DNA of 40,546 nucleotides from a virus: positions 1 to 40,546 of IMG/VR virus record IMGVR_UViG_3300042569_001848; one strand, given 5' to 3'. Positions 1 to 6,772 of the stretch are shown here, piece after piece. Under the pieces are notes generated by a model. It saw nothing but the letters and a program-made list of their open reading frames with translations. It was not told the DNA's origin and did not search any database. Positions within the stretch are counted from its first letter, which is position 1; every line of letters begins with the position of its first letter. Made by a program: the position numbers and the translations under genes.

Positions 1-153
1 GGCAGCGAAGTAATCGCGGAGGCTCATGCCTGCAAACGCGTATGTCCGCGATATGCCCGCCGGGACCGGGTCGCTTTCGTTAAACGGGTCGTCCTGCGGG
101 CCTTTGATTTCCACGCTGTACGGGAAGGCTGGAATGTCTTCCGGGGTGCTCAT
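1..153 (-). CDS. Small phage protein, C-terminal part missing (cut by window edge)
   Basis: The reading frame begins with ATG at 153 and is open to base 1, so only the first 51 residues are seen. It starts MSTPEDIPAFPYSVEIKG and ends, within the window, with GMSLRDYFAA. The GMSLRDYFAA phrase recurs in short hypothetical proteins of proteobacterial phages; I know no function for it. The start is set by AAGGAG six bases upstream and by the ATGA overlap with the stop of the preceding gene. It is the last visible gene of the leftward early operon. Confidence is high that it is a gene and nil on its role. Confidence 0.7.
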   Translation of the reverse strand, partial: MSTPEDIPAFPYSVEIKGPQDDPFNESDPVPAGISRTYAFAGMSLRDYFAA

Positions 154-323
154 GCCTTGCTCCTTGCAGCTTCAGCGCGCAGCAAAGCAACGGCCAGATC
201 AATGGCGCGGCCAACTTCTTTTGGGTCTTGCATCGGCGTCGGCGCGTGGTCGGTGTTGTTGTCGTCCTCCCTGCGCCATGCGTTGTGCGCGGCGAGGATT
301 TCGGCGGCTTGGGTGGTGGTCAT
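150..323 (-). CDS. Small hypothetical protein, 57 aa
   Basis: A 57-residue protein beginning MTTTQAAEILAAHNAWRR and ending in a charged helix (AIDLAVALLRAEAARSKA). Its ATG overlaps the stop codon of the helicase-methyltransferase gene (ATGA), GGAGG lies four bases upstream, and its own stop overlaps the next gene in the same way, so it is a translationally coupled member of the early-left operon. The N-terminus up to AHNAWRR resembles short phage proteins of unknown role. No domain, signal peptide or membrane segment is visible. The overlaps and the ribosome binding site are the support for calling it. Confidence 0.75.
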   Translation of the reverse strand: MTTTQAAEILAAHNAWRREDDNNTDHAPTPMQDPKEVGRAIDLAVALLRAEAARSKA

Positions 324-2815
324 GCTGCCTCCAGCGCGTCAAACAAGCTCGGCATGCTGAACTCGCGCTCTGCCGACTTCAGATAGTGAACTTGGTCCAA
401 GAAGTAAGCCGGGTTCAGCTCGCTGCCGCCACCGCGCCGGCCTTTCAAGATCGCGCGATAGGGCACGGTGCCAAGGCCGCAGAAAGGGTCATAGACCAGT
501 TCGCCCGGGTTGCTGTAGCGCCCGATCAATCGGTCAACGATGTCGAACTGGAGCGGACAAACATGCTTCTCGACGGCCCGGCGGCTCTGGTCGCTGTTCA
601 GGGTCAGCATGCGCGTCACGTCGTGCCAAACGTCCGGGTGATGGCTGCCGGGCGCAAGGCTCATGAAGGTAGACGGCAGAGCGCCGCGCGCTTCCAGCTC
701 TTCGCCGATCTTGATGTGGAACTCGTAGTCATAGACGTTCTGCAGGCTGTACTTGGTGAACATGCTGGCCAGCTTGTCGGGGCCAAGGCCTGCCAGCTCT
801 TCCGCCGTGATCTGGCGATTGCCGCTGCTGCGCCAGAAAGCATGCGCGTCAACTTGCCAGTGGGCCCGGGTGTAGTCGTCCTTTGACTTGCTCACCGGCA
901 GATCGGCATAGCCCCGGCTGCGGTCGGTCTGCGGCTTGCGGAACAGGATCACATATTCAGGCGAGCCAACACCCATCTTGGTGCCGTCCTTGCACTGCTC
1001 GCTCCAGCCCAGCCGGTAGGTCTGGTTGTTCTCTCGCACCACGTCCGTGACGATGGTGATGAGGCCCATGTAGTCAAAGCCGTGTTTGCGGCCGTGCATG
1101 ATGGCCTCGCAGTGGAACGGGCTCACGGTCGGTGCGCCGGCTCCGGTCACGTTGCCGAACAAGATGCGGTCTTTGACGTGGCAAGCGTAGATGCGGCCCG
1201 GCTGCAAGATGCGCAGCAGCTCCGGCGTCAGGTAATCCATCTGGCCCCAGAACTGATCGTTGTCCTCGGTGTGGCCGAAGTCGTTGTAGCTCGGGCTGTA
1301 TTCGTAGTGGTTGGCGAACGGGATCGATGTCACGATCAAGTCCACCGAGTTTTCGGGCTGCAGCTTTGCCTCTTCCACGCAGTCATTGTTGGCAACGGTG
1401 AACCGTTCCCCTTTGACTTCGATGCGCTCAAGGCCAAGGCTGCGCGCAAGGGTCTCTTGCATCGCCAGTTGATTCAGGCCGAACTTCTTGATGATCTCGC
1501 TCATGTTGTGCACCAGCTCCTTGTGTTGCGTCCATTTGGTTTGCAAGGTGCGGAGTACTTCCCGCTCTGCCTCGCTGTAGACGATGTCGATTCGGACAGG
1601 GTGTGGCTGTTGGAAGCGCTGCACCCGGTGAATGGCTTGAATGAAGTCGTTGAACTTGAATCCGATGCCCGCGAAGATCTCGCGGTGGCAGTGGCGCTGG
1701 AAGTTGCAGCCGCTGCCGGCAATGACGGGCTTCGTGGACAAAACGCGGAACTCGCCTTCCCCGAAGCCAACAATGCGGCGCTCGCGCTCTTCAAGGTCTT
1801 GCGAACCCCACACGCTCACGGCTTCGGGGATGGCCGCCTGTAGCGCGTGGCGCTCCGCTTCTAGGTCGTGCCAGATCACGAAGTGGTCAGCGGGCGACTC
1901 GGCCACGATCTGCGCCACGGTGGCAACGCGGGCCGGCATGCTGTCGCGCTTCTCGCCAGCCGCTGCGCTCAGGCCCATGGCCGGATCGTTGAACATGAGA
2001 GCCTGGCCGTCGCGGTCGTTGCCCGCCTTGGTGTAGTCGCTGGGCACCTCGTGGTACCGAACGTCCAGCTCCGGCAGGTCATAGCCCTCATCGCTGTAGC
2101 CCAGGTCGCTCGGGCGCTGCACAAACACGGCCCAGCTCGATACCCACAGCCAGAACTCCTGCTCTTTGTGCGGGTAGAGCGTGAGGTTTCCAGCCTTCTC
2201 GCTGTCGCGCTGAAAGAAGCGGGTCAGCGCTTGCCCGGTATCCATCACGCCAAGAAAGCCGGCGTAGTGAATCAGCTCTTTGAAGCGGTTTGGCGACGGC
2301 GTGGCCGTGTTCACGAGCTTGAACCGCACGCCGTCGAACAGCGGCAGAAACTCCTGATAGGTCTTGCTGCCAAAGCTGCGCAGCACGCTGGCTTCGTCCA
2401 AGCTCACTGCGGCGAACTGCTTCGGATCTAGCTTGCCATCGCGCACGCTCTCGTAGTTCGTCACGTAGCAGCGGTGGCCCGGCGTCATCTCAGCGGCGGA
2501 GCGAATGAATCGAAGGTCAAGCCCGAGCATCGCGGCATCGCGGATCAGCTCTTGCCGAACGCCCAGCGGGCAAACGATCAGGCCAAAGCTGTCCGGTACC
2601 GCTCGCATGATCTGGCGCAGCCACTCGCACTGCATGACGCTCTTGCCAAGGCCGAAGCTGGCAAAGATGGCGCGGTTGCCGCCTTGCACAGCCCATCGAA
2701 CGATGTCCCGCTGGTGCGGGAACAGGATCGGGTGCGCTTCGTCTGGCTCAATGGTGAAGCCTTTGAACTGCGCGAGCTTGATCTTCTGGCGCAAGAAGGA
2801 TGTGTAGTCGGTCAT
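320..2815 (-). CDS. Helicase-DNA methyltransferase fusion, 831 aa
   Basis: The N-terminal half is an SF2/SNF2-type helicase. It has a Walker A loop at about residues 54-59 (FGLGKS), DEAS at 140-143, an ATPSPNR motif near 171-177 and a motif VI-like QAIHRVQRFQQ near 393-403. The C-terminal half is an amino-methyltransferase in beta-class order, with the catalytic-type motif TSIPF at about 496-500 and the S-adenosylmethionine motif DPFCGLGT at about 776-783. It would methylate adenine N6 or cytosine N4 in DNA, perhaps as a self-protecting or anti-restriction enzyme. No endonuclease domain or partner is seen. An in-frame TTG at 2896 would add 27 residues, but ATG 2815 gives the expected N-terminus (MTDYTSFLRQKIKLA). 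The usual (D/N/S)PP(Y/F) is replaced by SIPF, which may be normal for this family. Confidence 0.9.
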   Translation of the reverse strand: MTDYTSFLRQKIKLAQFKGFTIEPDEAHPILFPHQRDIVRWAVQGGNRAIFASFGLGKSVMQCEWLRQIMRAVPDSFGLIVCPLGVRQELIRDAAMLGLDLRFIRSAAEMTPGHRCYVTNYESVRDGKLDPKQFAAVSLDEASVLRSFGSKTYQEFLPLFDGVRFKLVNTATPSPNRFKELIHYAGFLGVMDTGQALTRFFQRDSEKAGNLTLYPHKEQEFWLWVSSWAVFVQRPSDLGYSDEGYDLPELDVRYHEVPSDYTKAGNDRDGQALMFNDPAMGLSAAAGEKRDSMPARVATVAQIVAESPADHFVIWHDLEAERHALQAAIPEAVSVWGSQDLEERERRIVGFGEGEFRVLSTKPVIAGSGCNFQRHCHREIFAGIGFKFNDFIQAIHRVQRFQQPHPVRIDIVYSEAEREVLRTLQTKWTQHKELVHNMSEIIKKFGLNQLAMQETLARSLGLERIEVKGERFTVANNDCVEEAKLQPENSVDLIVTSIPFANHYEYSPSYNDFGHTEDNDQFWGQMDYLTPELLRILQPGRIYACHVKDRILFGNVTGAGAPTVSPFHCEAIMHGRKHGFDYMGLITIVTDVVRENNQTYRLGWSEQCKDGTKMGVGSPEYVILFRKPQTDRSRGYADLPVSKSKDDYTRAHWQVDAHAFWRSSGNRQITAEELAGLGPDKLASMFTKYSLQNVYDYEFHIKIGEELEARGALPSTFMSLAPGSHHPDVWHDVTRMLTLNSDQSRRAVEKHVCPLQFDIVDRLIGRYSNPGELVYDPFCGLGTVPYRAILKGRRGGGSELNPAYFLDQVHYLKSAEREFSMPSLFDALEAA

Positions 2816-2896
2816 GTGCTGTTTGTTTGGTGGGGCGGCTCGCCTTGGTGCGACCCAAAAATCGGTTGAAGGATTGGCGGCCGCCCCGTTGATCAA

Positions 2897-3718
2897 TCAG
2901 GCCCAGGCGATCTGATAGGCCTTGTCGATCTCTCCGGCCTGCTCAGCGCCCAAGGCGGCCTTGGCCTGCTCAGCGATGGCATTGGCCTGCTCTGCATCGG
3001 CCGCGTTGTCGATGCGCTCAATCCAGCCGGCCAGAACAATTGCCGGTGAGGCGGTCGATTGAATCGCTGGGGCAGGGCCGGCGGCGATGGCCGCGCGCAC
3101 CACATCAGCAGGGCGCGTTGGCTTGGCGACTGGCGGAGCGCCCATGTCTTCCAGCTCTTCGCTGCTTTGCAGGCCCATGCTGATCTCTGGGGCATAGGTG
3201 CGGATGAGGAAGGCTGCCGCGCGGTACATCAGCATCAGCTCGGGCATGGTCTTCCACTTGCTGCCGCTCTTGGTGCTCCAGCCTTCGTCCTTGGCCATCT
3301 GCACGCTGACTTGCGGGCCGTCGATGCGCTCTCCCGTGGCTTTCTCAATTGCCCAGGCGCGGCAGGCGGTGCGGTCGGCGTTCCACTCGTAGCGCAGCGC
3401 TGAAAAACGGCCGCACTGGTTGAAGCAGGCCACCAAGAACTTGGCGGACCAGCCGGGATTGCCGTGCACGATGTAGAGGTTCTGCATCACCATCAGGGGC
3501 GATGCGCCCATGCGGTTGGCCATCTCCAGGGCCACGATGCAGTTGGCGACGTTGCCTTGGTAGGCCTGCGGCACAAGGGTGGATGCGGCAAAGGCCTTGC
3601 CGATGCGGTTGGCAAGCTCCCAGCTGCCTTGGCTGTTGAAGCCGGGCATCACGGCTACGTCGCGCGCCTCCACGATGGTTTGCATCGAGCCGCTTTGTTC
3701 AATGGTGTCTGTGGTCAT
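2897..3718 (-). CDS. recT: RecT-family single-strand annealing protein, 273 aa
   Basis: The protein matches the RecT superfamily: an N-terminal stretch (SWELANRIGKAFAAST), then VANCIVALEMANRMGASP, LYIVHGNPGWSAKF, and a C-terminal core ending in MYRAAAFLIRTYAPE. These proteins bind single-stranded ends and anneal them to complementary strands. The tail after residue 200 (PPVAKPTRPADVV, then alanine-rich) is probably disordered or a contact for host single-strand binding protein. The upstream gene is a RecE-like exonuclease, so the two form the usual phage recombination pair. The start ATG at 3718 has only a weak ribosome site (GAGAAC). I did not find an Erf or Redbeta signature that would fit better. 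Confidence 0.88.
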   Translation of the reverse strand: MTTDTIEQSGSMQTIVEARDVAVMPGFNSQGSWELANRIGKAFAASTLVPQAYQGNVANCIVALEMANRMGASPLMVMQNLYIVHGNPGWSAKFLVACFNQCGRFSALRYEWNADRTACRAWAIEKATGERIDGPQVSVQMAKDEGWSTKSGSKWKTMPELMLMYRAAAFLIRTYAPEISMGLQSSEELEDMGAPPVAKPTRPADVVRAAIAAGPAPAIQSTASPAIVLAGWIERIDNAADAEQANAIAEQAKAALGAEQAGEIDKAYQIAWA

Positions 3719-3743
3719 TTGGTTCTCGGTGGTGGGGAAAGGT

Positions 3744-4565
3744 TCAGGCCCAAGCCGGCAGGCTCAGGGTGGTGATCTCGCTGGCGATGCCGGGCCAGTG
3801 ACCGGTTGCAGTGCAATGGCTGTGCAGCTCCAGAAGGGCGGCGATCTGCACGCGCGCCCTGGTAAGCGCCTGCTCATCGAGCATGTAAGGCACGGCGTCA
3901 TGCGGCCATGCGCTCTCGACGGCGCCAAACACAAAGCCAAGCACCGGCTCGCCCGTGGCCTGCGTCCAGCCGTTGCTGTACCAAGCGGATTGGGTGTGAT
4001 ATCCGTAGCGAGCGCAACTGCGGCCGAATGCTTCGGGCGTGGCGTCATCGGTGGTCTTCAGGTCAAGTAGCACCACGCCAGCGGGCGAGCGAAACACCCA
4101 GTCCGCGCGGCCCTTGCAATGGGTGCCGGTCTCTTCGTCCAGCCAGAAGAAGGAAACCTCGCCCTCTCCGCTTCCCAGCAGTGCCGCAACCTCCGGCAAA
4201 GCACGCAGGCGACGAGCCTGCACACAGGCTGCGCGGTGCTCGGCCTCGCTCACGATCTCAATGCCGGCCGGCGTGGCATCGCGCCATGCTTTGCCGTCCT
4301 TGGTGGCGAAGTTCATGCCCTCGGGCTTGATGCGGTACCGGTGGCTGATTTCGTGGGGCTCCAGCACCAGGGTATGCAGCAGCGAGCCGCGGCGAAGCGC
4401 ATCGCTTGATTCAACAGCGGGGCGCTCTGGGTCGAACTGCGCCGCGTAGTGCAGCGGGCTCTTGGCCAACAGCTTCATGCCGCTGTTGCTGAGCGCGCGC
4501 ACCTTGAGGTATTCGGAGAAGGGCATGCCACGGCGCATGCCTATGAGCAGGTCAGCGGCGTTCAT
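3744..4565 (-). CDS. RecE-like PD-(D/E)XK exonuclease (DUF3799), 273 aa
   Basis: This is the 5'-3' double-strand exonuclease partner of the neighbouring RecT-like protein; it would resect ends to feed the annealing protein. The RecE-type nuclease core is visible: GSLLH near residues 60-64, a glutamate in GEVSFFW near 136, GRADWV near 152-157 with the first metal aspartate, LLDLKTT near 166-172 with the DxK pair, and YHTQSAWY near 189-196 for the Q and Y that follow. The length matches the nuclease domain alone, without the long N-terminal region of E. coli RecE. ATG at 4565 overlaps the stop of the upstream gene and has GGAG eight bases away. Confidence 0.88.
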   Translation of the reverse strand: MNAADLLIGMRRGMPFSEYLKVRALSNSGMKLLAKSPLHYAAQFDPERPAVESSDALRRGSLLHTLVLEPHEISHRYRIKPEGMNFATKDGKAWRDATPAGIEIVSEAEHRAACVQARRLRALPEVAALLGSGEGEVSFFWLDEETGTHCKGRADWVFRSPAGVVLLDLKTTDDATPEAFGRSCARYGYHTQSAWYSNGWTQATGEPVLGFVFGAVESAWPHDAVPYMLDEQALTRARVQIAALLELHSHCTATGHWPGIASEITTLSLPAWA

Positions 4566-4777
4566 TGCCCCAGCTCCAGGCGCTTGGCCTTGCGGCGCAG
4601 CTCGAGCTCTTCGGCGATGCTGTTCAGGAGATAGATCGGGCCGACGACGCCGGCGCCTTGGTAGTCGCGGCGCTCCTTGCGCACGGCGTCGGCCTCAGAG
4701 CGGAGCCATGCGATGCGGACGCGGCGCCAGAGGCGCGACAAGGCGCCGGGTTGGGTGGGGATCTGGATCGCGTTCAT
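4562..4777 (-). CDS. Small hypothetical basic protein, 71 aa
   Basis: A 71-residue protein, MNAIQIPTQPGALSRLWRRV..., rich in arginine, with a predicted C-terminal helix (SIAEELELRRKAKRLELG). It overlaps both neighbours by four bases (ATGA) and has GGAGG four bases before ATG 4777, so it is translated as part of the early-left operon. The layout, a short basic helix-rich protein just upstream of exonuclease and RecT, would suit an accessory or host-nuclease inhibitor role as in lambda-like operons, but no motif supports that. Function unknown. Confidence 0.72.
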   Translation of the reverse strand: MNAIQIPTQPGALSRLWRRVRIAWLRSEADAVRKERRDYQGAGVVGPIYLLNSIAEELELRRKAKRLELGQ

Positions 4778-5244
4778 GCGGCCTCCGCGTATGCGTCGTG
4801 GCGCATTGCCAGCGCCTCAATGCGCAGCTCTTCTTCTTGCTCTTCTTGGGCAGCCAGCATCTCTTTGGCGCGGCCCTTGACCCAATCGCGGGTTTCGGCA
4901 TGGGCGCGGTACTGCTCACGCAGCAAGTGCAGGCAGTAGCCGGCGCGGTCGCCATCGTTGAACGCCAGAGCCAGCAGCTCGGAAGCGGTGCAGGGCTCGC
5001 CCAGGTCGATGCGCTCGCGCACGCTGGCCAAGTCCGCCGGGCCGGTGTGCTCAACGATTGCGAAGTTGATCAGCCACCAAGCCAGGGAGTAGCCGTCGCG
5101 GTCGGCTTCGTCTTCGGCGATATCACGCGCGCTGTCTTCCGTCAGGGCTTCGTTGTCGGTGTCGGTGCGCGGGTCCATCGGATGACCGACGCACGCCGGC
5201 CAAGATGCTTGGTCGCCGAATCCGGGTAAGTCGTTGCGTGCCAT
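4774..5244 (-). CDS. Acidic hypothetical protein, first gene of the left operon, 156 aa
   Basis: The protein is strongly acidic, with a run TEDSARDIAEDEADRDGYSL and a glutamate-rich C-terminal helix (AAQEEQEEELRIEALAM), and contains WWLINFAIVEHTGPADLA in the middle. Two starts are possible: ATG 5256, with no ribosome site, and ATG 5244 (MARNDLPGF), preceded by GGAG at eight bases; I choose 5244. It is the first gene after the operator-embedded left promoter, the position of early regulators or anti-host proteins in lambdoid phages. It has no recognised domain, and I cannot tell an antiterminator from an inhibitor. Confidence 0.7.
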   Translation of the reverse strand: MARNDLPGFGDQASWPACVGHPMDPRTDTDNEALTEDSARDIAEDEADRDGYSLAWWLINFAIVEHTGPADLASVRERIDLGEPCTASELLALAFNDGDRAGYCLHLLREQYRAHAETRDWVKGRAKEMLAAQEEQEEELRIEALAMRHDAYAEAA

Positions 5245-5277
5245 CTGCTGCTCCATGCTTGCGTTGCGATGGAGAGC

Positions 5278-5306
5278 ATTTAACCAGAGTTAAAACAAGA
5301 AATCAA
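5278..5306 (-). promoter_or_regulatory. Left early promoter (PL-like)
   Basis: Read on the minus strand there is a -35-like TTGATT (5306-5301), a 17-base spacer and a -10 box TTAAAT (5283-5278), giving a start near 5271 and a short leader to the gene at 5244. Both boxes lie inside the two operators listed here, so repressor binding would block polymerase directly. The -10 hexamer is the same TTAAAT as in the rightward promoter. Boxes are seen in the sequence; promoter activity is inferred. Confidence 0.65.
5279..5294. promoter_or_regulatory. Operator, left site 1 (TTTAACCAGAGTTAAA)
   Basis: A 16-bp near-palindrome, seven-base arms around AG, one mismatch between the arms. It shares its arms with the operators at 5302-5317 and 6534-6549, and covers the -10 box of the left promoter. 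Its centre is 23 bp from that of the neighbouring left site. It is a probable binding site for the CI-like and Cro-like proteins encoded next to it. Confidence 0.75.
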
Positions 5307-5317
5307 CCTAGGTTAAA
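5302..5317. promoter_or_regulatory. Operator, left site 2 (ATCAACCTAGGTTAAA)
   Basis: Second left copy of the 16-bp operator, with one perfect half (GGTTAAA) and one diverged half (ATCAACC). It overlaps the -35 box of the left promoter. The 23-bp spacing to site 1 puts the two on nearly the same face of the helix, as expected for cooperating repressor dimers. Confidence 0.7.
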
Positions 5318-5327
5318 CAAAGATCGC

Positions 5328-5349
5328 AAAAAAACCCGCGCGGTGCGGG
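5328..5349 (-). terminator. Rho-independent terminator of the repressor operon
   Basis: On the minus strand CCCGC (5349-5345), loop ACCGC, GCGGG (5339-5335) and then seven T residues (5334-5328). It follows the stop codon of the HNH gene at 5371 by about 20 bases and stops leftward transcription of the repressor operon before it enters the left promoter. Confidence 0.82.
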
Positions 5350-5370
5350 CTGGGTGGCGATGCAAATGGC

Positions 5371-5655
5371 CTACCTGGTGTGCTTATTGGTCCGGCAGAG
5401 CTTCACCTCGGCCCGCGTCTTCTCGCTGTGCTCAGCGATTGGCAGCCATTGAAGGTTCGCCAGCTCGTCGCGGCCGCCGCAGACGAGCGCCTCCCGGTGG
5501 TCTACCTGCCAGCCTGGGCAGGCGCCGGTTTTCTTGCCAGTGGCGGGGCAGGGGTTGGCCTTGCGGAACTCAGCGCGGATGGCCGGGGATCGCGGAGAGG
5601 CGATGGCATTGGCCATCAACGCGGCGCACAACGCAAAAATCAGCGGTCGCGCCAT
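5371..5655 (-). CDS. Small secreted HNH-motif protein, 94 aa
   Basis: The N-terminus MARPLIFALCAALMANAIAS has a charged start, a hydrophobic core and an AIA-S cleavage-like end, so it looks like a Sec signal peptide. After it come a Cys-rich stretch (NPCPATGKKTGACPGW) and an HNH core: VDHR, CGGRDELANLQWL, and a final His in AEHSEKT. The mature protein would be about 75 residues in the periplasm. It is the last gene of the CI operon, just before the terminator, so it should be made in the lysogen. A periplasmic nuclease there could act on incoming phage or plasmid DNA; this is inference. The gene overlaps the preceding one by 16 bases. Confidence 0.75.
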   Translation of the reverse strand: MARPLIFALCAALMANAIASPRSPAIRAEFRKANPCPATGKKTGACPGWQVDHREALVCGGRDELANLQWLPIAEHSEKTRAEVKLCRTNKHTR

Positions 5656-5891
5656 AGCGCGCCACCAGCGCCGCAGTTCCGCTCTAATCCTGCAAATGCC
5701 TCGTCTGCGGTGTACTGCTTGAGCCGATACCCGGCAATGCTGGCGTCAACGTATGCGCTGCAATTGGCAGGAAGGCCCAGCTTGCCCCTCTCTGGCGGCC
5801 AGTGCGGGTCAGGCTTGGCGGCCCAGCCGGCGACAAACGAAAGGGCGATGACGGCCGCCCACTTGAGCAGTATTCGCACTCTCAAGCCCAT
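5640..5891 (-). CDS. Single-pass membrane protein, 83 aa
   Basis: I start this at ATG 5891 (MGLRVRILLKWAAVIALSFVAGW), which overlaps the repressor stop by ten bases and has GAGG just upstream. A start at 5921 would add ten residues inside the repressor gene. There is one N-terminal membrane segment (about residues 8-23), then a soluble part with two cysteines (LPANCSAY and LERNCGAG) that could form a disulfide in the periplasm. It lies between the repressor and the secreted HNH protein in one operon, so all three are probably expressed in the lysogen and the two envelope proteins may work together. No family recognised. Confidence 0.68.
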   Translation of the reverse strand: MGLRVRILLKWAAVIALSFVAGWAAKPDPHWPPERGKLGLPANCSAYVDASIAGYRLKQYTADEAFAGLERNCGAGGALWRDR

Positions 5892-6496
5892 CGCCCCTCG
5901 ACTCCAGTTAGAACGGCCCAAATCTCTATCCCGTCACGGTCACTCAGCAGCGGCGCATAGTCTTCACTCTCGGCATGGGCCTCCCATGTGCCAGGCCGGC
6001 CGCGTCGGTAGTACCTGATGTGCAGCTCGCCCGCGCTGTCTTTGATCAGCACGCCATCTCCGAACTGCGGCGCCAGGTCGCGCTCGAACGTAGCCCTTAC
6101 TCCCTGCCGCAAGCGCGGCGCCATGGCGTTGTCCGGCGCAGCAACTTGACACAGTGGCGGCAGCTCGCCCTTCAACTTCAAACCCATCAACTCCTCCCAG
6201 AGCATTGAACGAATTGTTTCAATGCTGAACTGGGGCTGGCTCATGCCGTGAGCTAGCTGGGGTTCGTGATTCGCTCCCCCCGATTTTGGGGTGCGATCGC
6301 CGCGCCCGCTTTCCAGCCAATCGGGCGACACCCCTAGGAGTTTGGCCGCCGCCAAATGGTTTGTGGTGCCGAACTTGCCGCCCTCAGTGGCCTTCTTGAC
6401 CGCTTGGTAGCTCACGCCAAGCGCGCGATGCAGCCTAGTTTTGTCGTAGCCCGCTGCCGCCATGGCTTCCAGCAGCCGTTCTGAATATTCAGCCAT
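5882..6496 (-). CDS. CI-like repressor: HTH plus inactive S24 fold, 204 aa
   Basis: Residues about 5-60 form an XRE-type helix-turn-helix with TRLHRALGVSYQAVKKATEGG as its core. Residues 110-204 have the LexA/CI C-terminal fold ending in GIEIWAVLTGVEGRWA. It should hold the lytic promoters shut through the TTTAACC operators. The catalytic serine motif reads PDNAMAP (alanine at about 124 where DSM(E)P has serine), the place of the catalytic lysine reads HIRYY, and the linker has no Ala-Gly or Cys-Gly bond. Self-cleavage therefore looks impossible. The start is ATG 6496 (MAEYSERLL); ATG 6508 would add MIST. Neither has a ribosome site, which suggests a very short leader. Confidence 0.88.
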   Translation of the reverse strand: MAEYSERLLEAMAAAGYDKTRLHRALGVSYQAVKKATEGGKFGTTNHLAAAKLLGVSPDWLESGRGDRTPKSGGANHEPQLAHGMSQPQFSIETIRSMLWEELMGLKLKGELPPLCQVAAPDNAMAPRLRQGVRATFERDLAPQFGDGVLIKDSAGELHIRYYRRGRPGTWEAHAESEDYAPLLSDRDGIEIWAVLTGVEGRWA

Positions 6497-6503
6497 GGTT
6501 GAA
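6488..6503. promoter_or_regulatory. Operator-like site over the repressor start codon
   Basis: TTCAGCC-AT-GGTTGAA fits the 16-bp operator with three arm differences and overlaps the repressor ATG at 6494-6496. Its centre is 46 bp from that of the right operator, twice the 23-bp spacing of the left pair. It could be a weak site for self-regulation of the repressor. It may also be chance, since part of it is coding. Confidence 0.4.
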
Positions 6504-6520
6504 ATCATCGCGCTTGTTCA

Positions 6521-6550
6521 TTGACCTTTGGTTTTTAACCGTGGTTAAAT
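6521..6550 (+). promoter_or_regulatory. Right early promoter (PR-like)
   Basis: TTGACC (6521-6526), an 18-base spacer and TTAAAT (6545-6550) make a good sigma-70 promoter. The start would fall near 6557, one base before the cro ATG at 6558. The -10 box is inside the right operator. On the minus strand a weak repressor promoter can be drawn over the same bases (TTAACC 6548-6543, 17-base spacer, GTCAAT 6525-6520). Confidence 0.72.
6534..6549. promoter_or_regulatory. Right operator (TTTAACCGTGGTTAAA)
   Basis: A 16-bp site with perfect seven-base inverted arms around GT, the best copy of the operator in the window. It covers the -10 box of the right promoter and the proposed -35 of the leftward repressor promoter, so one bound dimer could shut the first and influence the second. 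Confidence 0.8.
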
Positions 6551-6557
6551 GCGCGCC

Positions 6558-6761
6558 ATGAACAAGCATCAAGCCATCGAACAGCTCGGCGGAAGTGTCA
6601 GCGCCGCCGCTCGGGCCATTGGTTGCACTTACCAAGCCATTGACAAATGGCCGGATGAGTTGCCACCCCGAATCGCTGACCGCGTTCAAGCCGCCCTCTG
6701 GCGACGACAGCAAGCGGAGCAGGCCCCCAACACCGAGGCACCAGCCAGCGCGGCGGCCTGA
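6558..6761 (+). CDS. Cro-like DNA-binding protein, 67 aa
   Basis: MNKHQAIEQLGGSVSAAARAIGCTYQAIDKW is a typical Cro/YdaS-type helix-turn-helix: short N-terminal helix, recognition helix near residues 13-31, and a DKW that leads to PPRIADRVQAAL. It would compete with the CI-like protein for the TTTAACC operators and favour lytic growth. The ATG at 6558 lies one base after the predicted transcription start and has no ribosome site, so the message may be leaderless. An in-frame ATG at 6549 inside the operator would add MRA but precedes the start of transcription. The tail (residues 52-67) is Ala/Pro-rich and likely disordered. Confidence 0.85.
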   Translation: MNKHQAIEQLGGSVSAAARAIGCTYQAIDKWPDELPPRIADRVQAALWRRQQAEQAPNTEAPASAAA

Positions 6762-6772
6762 CCCGTGATCAA

